A DNA stretch of 35,895 bases, from NCBI GenBank assembly GCA_002727515.1, contig PBXF01000012.1, positions 19,482 through 55,376 on the forward strand, given 5' to 3'. Source of the stretch: Methanobacteriota archaeon (GTDB taxonomy: Archaea; Thermoplasmatota; Poseidoniia; Poseidoniales; Poseidoniaceae). A model generated the notes under the pieces. That model did no database searches. It saw nothing but the letters and a program-made list of their open reading frames with translations, and was not told the origin of the DNA. Made by a program: the position numbers and the translations under genes. Of the stretch, positions 16,046 to 24,547 are shown piece by piece. Each line of letters opens with the position of its first letter. Position 1 is the stretch's first letter.

Positions 16046-19000
16046 CTAAATTTCGGCATTCATGTCGTTGATTTCTTCCTCTTCGACATACTCTTTTATT
16101 TCCCCACCAAAGACTCCCCAAGAATCAATTAGGTCTAAATCTGCTAGTTTCTTTCTTCTCCTGATAATGAAGAATGCGACGAGGCCTGCGATTAGGATTA
16201 GTCCTCCAACACCACTTAGAATGTTAATCAGTGCTGCATTGTCCGTCTCTGTCTTCACAAAGTCAATGTCCTTTGTAACATAATCAATTATTTCTCCATC
16301 TATGGCTGTGACTTTCAACTGGGCTTTTCCAGTGTCACTTGAAATTACATTTATCGAACCTGTCCAAACCCCGTCATTATCAACATCTGTTAGGTTGAAT
16401 TCCCATTGTTGAGTATTCTTCTTAATTATTGCTTGAACTAATGATGTTGTTCCATCAGGATCATCCAATCTTACAGAGACAATGATTTCTGTTAATTCAT
16501 CGATTTCTAGTTTAGTTTCTGAAATCGAGAGGTTAGACAAATCAGGATTACTAGATGCAACAGTGATGTTGACATGAACCTCATCGCTTCCACCTCTTCT
16601 ATCCTCAACAAATAATGAGATGTGGTGTACTCCTGGTTGCATCCTGGTCTCAAAATATGCGTTATTTGACAAAACCTCAGGATTATTCTCATTTGGTGAA
16701 TACAATCTCCATTCTCTCCTAGTGAGGTCATTATCGGCATCAAAGGTACCATTTGAATCTAATATCACGATTTCACCTGGTTCGTAAAATTGGTTATTTA
16801 ACGGACTATAAATCTCAACAACTGGATCAGATTCGACCACTGTAAGAACGAATGATTCTATTCTTGACATCCCTGTTTCATCTGTGAGCTTGACCGACAT
16901 CTCGTGGATTCCCGCATCCAAAGAAATCAAATTAGTATTGGATGCATCCATAGAAGACAAAAGTATTCCAGAAATATTGCTACTAAGATTGAAAGTAAAA
17001 TTATCATTATCATAATCTATACTATTGCTAATATCAAACAGTATTTCATCGCTTGAATGATATCCTATTTCTGGAGATGGACTTAGGAGCCCCATAACAG
17101 GGGCTGACTGGCTTACTGTTATGTTTATTGATGATGTTGAGATGGGATTTATTCCGTCATCCATTGATAGAGTAATAACATGATTTCCGGCTGATAGCCT
17201 ACCTTCAAAAATCAACCAATCCGAACCATTTTCCTGTAGTATTCCATCAAGGCTCGATTCCCACCGATAAACTAGATACTCAGAACCTGATGCTGGTTCT
17301 GATTGAGAGCAATACCATTCAACGTCAACAGGGAAGGTTGAACAGGCGCTATCCCAATCTCCAGACCCTGAGGAATTGAACTCAATGAGTGTACTTGAAT
17401 CCACAGTCTCACCTTCGGTCGGAGCATTAATTATCGCTCTTGGAGCGCTATTTCCAACTTCAATTATAGTTTGATTTTCACTGGTTAGGTTTACATGTTC
17501 CATTCTTCCGTCATTGACAGATAATGTTAGAACATGTACTCCTCTGGATAAGTGCCCTGTCCAAGAACTCTCATTGGATAGAATCCCGTCAATATTACTA
17601 GTCCAGAAAAATTCTATTGCATCGCCTTCAGGGTCAACGCTTGTACTTACAAGACTAATCTCATCCTCTGAGTTATTGTTTTCTCTAATAACATCGAAGG
17701 AAGCTGTTGGCATTTCATTGTATAATTCAACAGGAATTATGTATTCTGAACTTGGATTTATTCCATCACTTACTGTTAATTTCAAATCAAAAATATTTGA
17801 GGGTGCATTTGAGAATGAAATATTTCCTTCACCTGTGCAATCAGTAATAGGAACATTATTCGAAAGCCATGACCATGCACATGTCATATCATCGTTTTCA
17901 GGGTCAAATGTTCCATTCATAGAATATGAAACCGATTTAGAAATCGGTGTGATTAATTCACCCCACGGGTTTAGAACAGGATCTGTTGAGATAACAATTA
18001 CAGGCGGTTGGTTTGACAACTCAATCGTCCTGGTTTCTTCTACGCAATTTTGCGCAGTATCACATACTTCCAAGGTTATATCGTGGATTCCGTCACTAAG
18101 TGGTATCTCAGAAATTGAGCCATCATTTACTGTGAAATTATCAGAGAAAGCAAAGGCTCCGTCAATATTTGAGGTCCATGTGAAGAGAATCGTATCATTG
18201 TCGATATCCCAAGTCTCGCTTGCATCGAAATTCACTTGAGATTTACTTGGGAATATTGTTTGGTCTTCAGGTCCTGTCCAAGTAAGGAACGGTGCTTGAT
18301 TTGCTAGAGGAAGGTGGCACCAAACCACTCTGTTTTGGTCTAGCAAGGTAGAGGTTGAATTCGTAACACCATCATAAGAGCAGTTTATTGTTACATCTGT
18401 ATGTGGACTTTCACCTAAACTTGTGAACTTCTTTCCTCTCAGATCTAGGAATGACGCCCAACCATAATCGTCAGTATCTGAACTAATCTGATTTTCAAGT
18501 TGATCAAATCCTAATTCAACATAAGCAATAGGCACCCCATTGCTATTGTTATTCAACACCCAAACTTGGACATCCCACGCTTCTTCTATCCACCCATTTC
18601 CAGATATTATTGCTGATTGATAATCAATGTTAACTGGTCGGTGAAGGTGTATCTGTGAATTTGTATCGACATTTAGAACATGACTTCCTAAATCTTCAAA
18701 ATCAGTCCAATTTAATTTCACACTATTGAAATCGATTCCTCCTGTACAACCGTTTGTTATTGTTACATTATTACCAAAAAGTTGGTCGTGATTTGAGAGG
18801 TTCAAACAGTCCGTACCTGAGATTAAGGCATTTGATAATACACTATTTCTTTCCTGATTATGGTCTGCATCCCAGACCAATCCTGAATGATTACCTAGCA
18901 TAACTAGCCCATTTATTTCTGCTTCCGCGGAAATAATTTGGATTGCTGGTAATGTATTGTCTGTCGAAGTTGTAACATCAATTAGATGGAACATTCCACC

Positions 19001-20617
19001 CTGTGCGCCGATATTCAATCCTGCATTATTTGCAGTAATAGCAGAGCCAGATAGTGGAGATGAGACTTGTAAGTCTTCCAAAAATAAGTCAACTGAATCA
19101 ATTATTGTGACTCCTTTATTGTCGAAAGAGGAGGAGCAATTAGAACACAGTACGTCTCCGGAGGAGGATTCTATGTCATTAGCTCTTTCAAAAAATAATC
19201 CAGAATCGCCATTGTATTGTGATGAAACATTGTACATATAGACATATCTAGCATCGTAAATATGGGCTCCTGAATCTGAATTATTTTCCACTGTCATGTT
19301 TTCTATTATTGTTGCTGCACGATCAAGGAAGAATCCTTCTTGGCTATTATTGTTAAGATACCAGTTAGTTCCTTGAATTGCTCCTCCACTTTTGGCGTGT
19401 ACACCAGGTCCTGCTGAATTAGAGACCTCTAAATTGTTGAAGGTTGGGGCAAAATAAGACGAGTGCACTGAAATTCCGGCAGCATTAGCACCCGTACCAC
19501 TACCACCAGTGTTGTTGACTGACAAGTTAGAGAAAATTGTACTCGAATCCACGAAGTACAGTTTTATTCCTACAGCGGCGTTATCTTCAATGATGGCATT
19601 TTCAATCCAAGCTCCAGTCGCATTTATCTCCAGAGTTGCTGTTGCAAGACCCGATGTTTTTGCTTCTTGACCACCCGTCCCAGAAATTAACAACCCATCT
19701 ATAACCGCACTTTGATAATTGGTGTAGTTAGTACGATCTTCTTTGTCGAGGATCATAGCCTCATACATCGAATTCGTTATCTCCATGTCCCTTATGACAG
19801 CCCTTGTTATCACGCCGTCAGTAATGTGTCTAACAATTACGCCATGATCCGATTTGTCAACTGAGACTGATTGAATAAGCGGAATGCTATCCTCTACCCA
19901 AATTCCAGCAGACATAGCTAGAGTTGCACCAGAAATATTGTCAATTGAAATGTTTCTGAATAAACCTCCTGAATTACCCCACATATTGAGACCTCTTGTA
20001 ACCGCATTTGAAACTACTAGACCATCCACATTTGGTGCTGAACCTGCGCCTACTGAAAGGCCGATTCCATATCTCCAATACTGAGGAATCGTCCAATCTT
20101 GGCCTGCTTCATCTATCACCAGGTTTCTTATCACTGGCGTTGCTGAATTGAACATATCCATAGCAACATCATCAGCATCAAAAATCGTGACGTTTGCTAG
20201 ATATGGATTTGAACCATAAATAGTAATTCCATACGTTGAATGAATTATAGAAGCGTTGTCTATTTTGCTACCTCTGCCATTTGATGAAGAATTGAATTGT
20301 ATCCCCATGTGGTCTCCTCCACCAGCATAATCAAAGTACACTGGGCATGATTTTGTGCCCTCAACAGTTAATCTTCCATCCACATATATTCTTACGCCAT
20401 TTGCCATTGTGACATTTGTACAGGAAGAAATTACCAGTTCATCTGTCAAAGAAACAGTGTAGTGATTATTCAATACCACAGAACCTGACCAAGTTGTCTG
20501 GGATCTTCCTGAGGTTTCAGATTCAGGTTTAGATTCTAATTCGACCATATTAACAAATGGCGATGCCAACATCATGGCTAAGATAAGAAGAACTGCATGC
20601 GCTGAACCTCTCACCAT
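16046..20617 (-). CDS. Giant surface protein: right-handed beta-helix plus PKD/Ig-like repeats, membrane-anchored
   Basis: The 1523-residue product has a signal peptide (about 1-24), then about residues 45-700 of short repeating strands such as NPYLANVTIFDADDVAMDM and SATPVIRNLVIDEAG, the texture of a right-handed parallel beta-helix. From about 770 to 1430 there are around seven PKD/cadherin-like domains with the recurring patterns (S/F)xSxxxxDxDNDxxxFxWxSNIDG and LSxGxHxITLxVxDG. One membrane helix lies at about 1459-1487, followed by a basic and then acidic tail of about 35 residues. Beta-helix domains of this kind often bind or cut polysaccharide, but no catalytic site is evident, so an adhesin role is equally possible. 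Asn-X-Ser/Thr sequons are very frequent. The gene follows the STAND ATPase gene by 75 bases. Confidence 0.88.
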   Translation of the reverse strand: MVRGSAHAVLLILAMMLASPFVNMVELESKPESETSGRSQTTWSGSVVLNNHYTVSLTDELVISSCTNVTMANGVRIYVDGRLTVEGTKSCPVYFDYAGGGDHMGIQFNSSSNGRGSKIDNASIIHSTYGITIYGSNPYLANVTIFDADDVAMDMFNSATPVIRNLVIDEAGQDWTIPQYWRYGIGLSVGAGSAPNVDGLVVSNAVTRGLNMWGNSGGLFRNISIDNISGATLAMSAGIWVEDSIPLIQSVSVDKSDHGVIVRHITDGVITRAVIRDMEITNSMYEAMILDKEDRTNYTNYQSAVIDGLLISGTGGQEAKTSGLATATLEINATGAWIENAIIEDNAAVGIKLYFVDSSTIFSNLSVNNTGGSGTGANAAGISVHSSYFAPTFNNLEVSNSAGPGVHAKSGGAIQGTNWYLNNNSQEGFFLDRAATIIENMTVENNSDSGAHIYDARYVYMYNVSSQYNGDSGLFFERANDIESSSGDVLCSNCSSSFDNKGVTIIDSVDLFLEDLQVSSPLSGSAITANNAGLNIGAQGGMFHLIDVTTSTDNTLPAIQIISAEAEINGLVMLGNHSGLVWDADHNQERNSVLSNALISGTDCLNLSNHDQLFGNNVTITNGCTGGIDFNSVKLNWTDFEDLGSHVLNVDTNSQIHLHRPVNIDYQSAIISGNGWIEEAWDVQVWVLNNNSNGVPIAYVELGFDQLENQISSDTDDYGWASFLDLRGKKFTSLGESPHTDVTINCSYDGVTNSTSTLLDQNRVVWCHLPLANQAPFLTWTGPEDQTIFPSKSQVNFDASETWDIDNDTILFTWTSNIDGAFAFSDNFTVNDGSISEIPLSDGIHDITLEVCDTAQNCVEETRTIELSNQPPVIVISTDPVLNPWGELITPISKSVSYSMNGTFDPENDDMTCAWSWLSNNVPITDCTGEGNISFSNAPSNIFDLKLTVSDGINPSSEYIIPVELYNEMPTASFDVIRENNNSEDEISLVSTSVDPEGDAIEFFWTSNIDGILSNESSWTGHLSRGVHVLTLSVNDGRMEHVNLTSENQTIIEVGNSAPRAIINAPTEGETVDSSTLIEFNSSGSGDWDSACSTFPVDVEWYCSQSEPASGSEYLVYRWESSLDGILQENGSDWLIFEGRLSAGNHVITLSMDDGINPISTSSINITVSQSAPVMGLLSPSPEIGYHSSDEILFDISNSIDYDNDNFTFNLSSNISGILLSSMDASNTNLISLDAGIHEMSVKLTDETGMSRIESFVLTVVESDPVVEIYSPLNNQFYEPGEIVILDSNGTFDADNDLTRREWRLYSPNENNPEVLSNNAYFETRMQPGVHHISLFVEDRRGGSDEVHVNITVASSNPDLSNLSISETKLEIDELTEIIVSVRLDDPDGTTSLVQAIIKKNTQQWEFNLTDVDNDGVWTGSINVISSDTGKAQLKVTAIDGEIIDYVTKDIDFVKTETDNAALINILSGVGGLILIAGLVAFFIIRRRKKLADLDLIDSWGVFGGEIKEYVEEEEINDMNAEI

Positions 20618-20650
20618 AACCCCAACCTTCGTCTAATTACATTTGATTGT

Positions 20651-20659
20651 TGTTATATC
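20651..20659 (-). promoter_or_regulatory. Possible TATA-type archaeal promoter of the beta-helix gene
   Basis: GATATAACA on the minus strand lies about 34-42 bases before ATG 20617, in the 75-bp gap after the ATPase gene. Transcription would start about ten bases before the ATG and the short leader would contain GGTTGGGG. This is a sequence resemblance only. Confidence 0.35.
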
Positions 20660-20692
20660 TCGATTTACTCGTTCGAACAGTTTGGAAAAAGA

Positions 20693-22735
20693 TTACAACA
20701 TTTTGTGTAACAAATCTGACGCTGATTTACTCGCATTGGGGCAAAGCGACTTTCGCCAGAGGGATATCGCTTCAGCCATTGAAGAATATGCATTATGTGT
20801 TTTATTTTTTGAGCGCAAATACCAGATTGAGGCTGCCAATCTCCTCGCTGAATTGAGATTTTTTTGTTCCTCAACTCCTGGTAAACCTAATTTTTTGAGA
20901 AGATTTTGCGCTCTTTCAGAATCGCATCTTGCGATAAGTGAAGCCTGAAGCATTTTACCCTTCACGCCATCCATGGCAAACACATTTTCAACCAATTTAT
21001 CGAAACTTGGAGAGTTTGTTGGCGTTTCTGCTATCTCTGAGCTCATTTTTAATCGTAAAATTTGCGGGTCGTTTTCATGAGAAATCGCTACCAATTGGTC
21101 TCTTATTTCGGATGCTTCTTTCCACATATTTTCCGAAAGGAAATATGCATGCTTGATTTTTGCAATTGCAACAAGAACAAATTTCCTTTGATTTTCGTCT
21201 AAATCCTTGATATTGATTTTTTCAAGTATAGACAAGACATCGCTCGAAACCTTCCCGCCTGGCAATCTATCATCAACAAGTCTAGAAGACTCAGATAGTA
21301 GCATTCTTACATCTTCATCTTTTGTATCTAGTGATGGATTTTTTCCCATCATTAAGTCGACAGAGCGTTGCAAATCAGGTGCATTTATTTCTAACAAATA
21401 CTCATTTGCTATTTCTGCCTCTCCACGCTCTATTGCTACTATTGCAGCTATTCGATTGAGTTTTGAAGAAGGATATCTTAGCAAAGCGTCACTAATTAAT
21501 GAGGCTAATCCCGAACTAGATCTTGCCATTAACGATTCAGAATTAGATAGTAAGAATGGCTCAATATTTTGTCCTGAATGTAATCTGAGATACATTTCTA
21601 CCAATCTTGCAGTATCTCCATCAATATTTGACCAGTAATCAGCAGCATCTCTGTAATCATTTTCTGACATAGATGTTGCCTTGACATTTCTAATCAGGTG
21701 ATGAAGTTCAACCCCATGTTCGAGCCAACGTAATAATGCGTAATCATCTAACTCAGGAATATGCTCTTCTGACCTTAGATTCTCTGCTTTTACTGGGATA
21801 GGAAGTAAAGATAGTTCATTTACAGCATTTATTTCGCTCCCTAAATCTTGTAAAATCACTTCTTCAACCCATGATTGCAAATCATCTCCCTCCTCAGGTA
21901 ATGAAGAAGAGATATCGTGCATTTGTAGTGCTAAAGGGTGACATCCGAGCCTATTTGCGATTGCTTCTTTGTTTTCAATTTCTTCTGGTAACAACATAAT
22001 CGCTGATTCTAATTCTAGCGGAGGCACTTCGATTATTTCGAATCCGTCAATTAATGATAAAGGAGGTCTGCTTGCAATTATCAAATTTTTTGCCTTTTTA
22101 CAAAACTGGCTCAACCTTGACAGATGCCGAGGATTTGTTTCTTGAAATTCATCTATGATTAGAACATCATTTTTGGAGTAATTTAGAACTGCGGCTTCAT
22201 CGGTAAAATCAAAACCCCAATCAGAAAAAATATCTGTAATATCCTTGAAAGATTCCATTGCGGCATACCTAACTGTTTTACCGTTTGCAACATATCTTTT
22301 TGAGATCTCATAAAGAAGCGATGTCTTGCCTATTCCTGGCAATCCAGTTAGAATCATTTTTTCATGATTCATTTGGTTTTGAATAAATTCTTCCCGGCCA
22401 ATTATTTCTGACTTTTCCGGTACATTACCAAATAATTCCCCAACCTTTTTTGTTTTATTTTTTGGGCTTTTTGAAGAAATTTCTCTACCTTTGTCTGTTA
22501 TGTGATATACCTTCCTTTTTCTGGAACCACCACCAATAACATGGGCTTTTCGTTCTGTGATGTAATCTCCATCCAATAATTCGTTTATCGGAGTATGAAG
22601 AGCGGAGCGTACAACTCCAAGATATTCTGCTAAACCAGGTAGACATATCTCTCTAGGCACATCCCAGGCTTTTTCGAGATTTTTTGGAAATTCTGCAAGA
22701 CGTGAGAGTATTCTGGCTTGTGGTCCTCTCACCAT
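20693..22735 (-). CDS. Winged-helix transcription regulator fused to STAND/AAA-type ATPase
   Basis: The 680-residue product starts with a winged-helix DNA-binding domain (about 10-85, with the wing KRKVYHITDKGREI). An ATPase domain follows: IIGREEF linker, Walker A GLPGIGKTS near 130-138, Walker B VLIIDE near 189-194, a sensor-like IIASRPP near 219-225, and a leucine-rich ALQM region. The C-terminal half (about 350-680) is alpha-helical and TPR-like. This layout is that of STAND signal-transduction ATPases, which assemble on a ligand and switch transcription or defence; the ligand is unknown. It diverges from uvrC and precedes the surface protein genes on the same strand, so it may control either (inference). 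There are no membrane segments. Confidence 0.85.
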   Translation of the reverse strand: MVRGPQARILSRLAEFPKNLEKAWDVPREICLPGLAEYLGVVRSALHTPINELLDGDYITERKAHVIGGGSRKRKVYHITDKGREISSKSPKNKTKKVGELFGNVPEKSEIIGREEFIQNQMNHEKMILTGLPGIGKTSLLYEISKRYVANGKTVRYAAMESFKDITDIFSDWGFDFTDEAAVLNYSKNDVLIIDEFQETNPRHLSRLSQFCKKAKNLIIASRPPLSLIDGFEIIEVPPLELESAIMLLPEEIENKEAIANRLGCHPLALQMHDISSSLPEEGDDLQSWVEEVILQDLGSEINAVNELSLLPIPVKAENLRSEEHIPELDDYALLRWLEHGVELHHLIRNVKATSMSENDYRDAADYWSNIDGDTARLVEMYLRLHSGQNIEPFLLSNSESLMARSSSGLASLISDALLRYPSSKLNRIAAIVAIERGEAEIANEYLLEINAPDLQRSVDLMMGKNPSLDTKDEDVRMLLSESSRLVDDRLPGGKVSSDVLSILEKINIKDLDENQRKFVLVAIAKIKHAYFLSENMWKEASEIRDQLVAISHENDPQILRLKMSSEIAETPTNSPSFDKLVENVFAMDGVKGKMLQASLIARCDSERAQNLLKKLGLPGVEEQKNLNSARRLAASIWYLRSKNKTHNAYSSMAEAISLWRKSLCPNASKSASDLLHKML

Positions 22736-22822
22736 AACCTGCTCGTATACCTCATCAATGATGTTCTTTACCCTAACCTGTTTGTCGATGTGTTCATGAA
22801 ATATTGGTTACCCAACCATATC

Positions 22823-24547
22823 ATGCCGGTTGACCCTGAGTCGGTTGATTTGCCTCCGAACCCGGGGGTGTATCTATTCCAAACAAAGGCTGGAAGGGTA
22901 CTCTATGTCGGGAAGGCTACTGTTTTATCTCAGAGAATTCGTTCCTATTTTTCATCCAACCCCGATCGAGCGATGATACCGGAACTAGTCAGGAGAGCTG
23001 ATGAAATAGAATGCATTGTTACGAATTCTCCACAAGAGGCATTGGTTCTTGAGAGACAATTGATTAGACAACATCGTCCAAGGTACAATTCAATGCTAAA
23101 GGATGACAAATCATTTCCATTTCTAGCATTGACTAAAGAGGAGTTTCCCAAAATTTTGTACACTAGAAATCCTCCAAAAGAATCATGGAAATGGGGTCCA
23201 TTTCCTAACGCAGGGGCAGCAAAACAGGTAGTACAACTTCTACGGCGAAATTTTGGGATAAGAGATTGTAATGAACTCTTACCCCAAGGATGCCTTTCAA
23301 TGCATATTGGATTATGCGCAGGCCCATGTATTGAACCAGGAAATTATTCTGAGAGAGTACAAAATGTTCGAAGAATTCTTGACGGTGATGCGACAGAACT
23401 GATAGAAGAATTAGCAACGCAAATGGATGGCCAATCCCAAAAAATGGAATATGAAGAAGCCGCAAGAACCCGAGACATGATAAAATCAGTCAGAAGTGTA
23501 ACAAGCCAGCAAGTGATTTCTTCAACCGTTTACAGAGACTGTGATGCTATAGGAATTGGAGTAAAAGGAGACCTTGCTGCAATAGTAGTTTTACATGCAG
23601 ATGATGGAATTATCAAAGGGCAAGAGAACTGGCCGTTAATACACAGAGGAGATGAAGGTGAATCAGTAGCAATGTTCGTTGTAGACCACTATTCTAACAG
23701 ACGCCCTCCTAAATTGATTCTGACACCTACTCCTCTTGGCCAAACCGTTATTGATTGGCTAGCTGAAAGAAGAGGTGGAAATGTAGAGAATAGAACTCCA
23801 TCAAGAGGCGATTTAGCCATTCTTTCGAAACTTGCAAGACAAAATGCTTCCATACAAGTTGAGAGATTAGCAAACAAAAGTAGTGGCTCACTAGAACAGC
23901 GCGCCGCCGATGAAGGTGCTGTTTCCTTGGGCATGAAATCATTAGATCATATCGTATGTTTTGACATGGCTCAATTCCTTGGTGATTCAAGAGTTGGAGC
24001 TAGTATTTGTCTCAGGAATGGCAGGCCATCTAAGAAGGAATACAGAACTTATACAGTCAAAGGCGATGCATTAGATGATTTACGGATGATGTCAGAGGTT
24101 GTAGAAAGATGGATTAAACGGGTTGATGATTGGCCTGATTTGCTACTTATAGACGGAGGACAAACCCATTTATCGATTATCTCAGAGGTTCTTGAAAAGC
24201 ATGGTGTGGCTGACAGGATGAAACTCGCAAGTCTGGCAAAAAGAGAAGAGACCATTCATCGCAAAGGGGAGGAAGACCTAGTGCTAGACCGTAGAGGACG
24301 CGTCCTAGTTCATGCTCGTGACGAAGCACACAGATTTGTGAATAAATTTCATCGTAAATCTCGAGCTAAAAAGAAGCTAACAGACCCTCTGGAAGGGGTA
24401 GAAGGACTAGGTGCAAAAAAATTACAATCTCTAATCAGACATTTCGGAGGAAGACAAGGAATTACTCACGCTACTGTAAGTGATCTGAAAACAGTCCCTG
24501 GTATTGGCTCTTCCTTGGCAAAGAGAATTTACGATTCTCTTCACTGA
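22823..24547 (+). CDS. uvrC: UvrC, excinuclease ABC subunit C
   Basis: Makes the two incisions beside damaged DNA in UvrABC nucleotide excision repair. From ATG 22823 the protein is 574 residues: GIY-YIG nuclease at the N-terminus (PGVYLF at 14-19, YVGK at 28-31), a UVR motif (EYEEAARTRDMI, about 209-220) for UvrB contact, the RNase H-like nuclease, and two helix-hairpin-helix motifs at the end (GLGAKKLQSL ... VPGIGSSLAKRI). The second nuclease keeps Asp381 (CFD), Asp444 (LIDGG) and His503 (DEAHRF). The usual CFDISH reads CFDMAQ here. Starts at 22718 and 22796 are possible in frame, but 22718 would overlap the divergent regulator. In archaea uvrABC is patchy and regarded as acquired from bacteria; uvrA and uvrB are not in the window. 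Confidence 0.93.
   Translation: MPVDPESVDLPPNPGVYLFQTKAGRVLYVGKATVLSQRIRSYFSSNPDRAMIPELVRRADEIECIVTNSPQEALVLERQLIRQHRPRYNSMLKDDKSFPFLALTKEEFPKILYTRNPPKESWKWGPFPNAGAAKQVVQLLRRNFGIRDCNELLPQGCLSMHIGLCAGPCIEPGNYSERVQNVRRILDGDATELIEELATQMDGQSQKMEYEEAARTRDMIKSVRSVTSQQVISSTVYRDCDAIGIGVKGDLAAIVVLHADDGIIKGQENWPLIHRGDEGESVAMFVVDHYSNRRPPKLILTPTPLGQTVIDWLAERRGGNVENRTPSRGDLAILSKLARQNASIQVERLANKSSGSLEQRAADEGAVSLGMKSLDHIVCFDMAQFLGDSRVGASICLRNGRPSKKEYRTYTVKGDALDDLRMMSEVVERWIKRVDDWPDLLLIDGGQTHLSIISEVLEKHGVADRMKLASLAKREETIHRKGEEDLVLDRRGRVLVHARDEAHRFVNKFHRKSRAKKKLTDPLEGVEGLGAKKLQSLIRHFGGRQGITHATVSDLKTVPGIGSSLAKRIYDSLH

Noticed and set aside
20641..20948. Small plus-strand frames at the 3' end of the STAND ATPase gene
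   Set aside because: They lie antisense to a well-supported coding sequence and show no domain or ribosome site.
22718..22822. Longer N-terminus for UvrC from 22718
   Set aside because: It would overlap the divergent regulator's start, and its residues precede the normal UvrC N-terminus without similarity.
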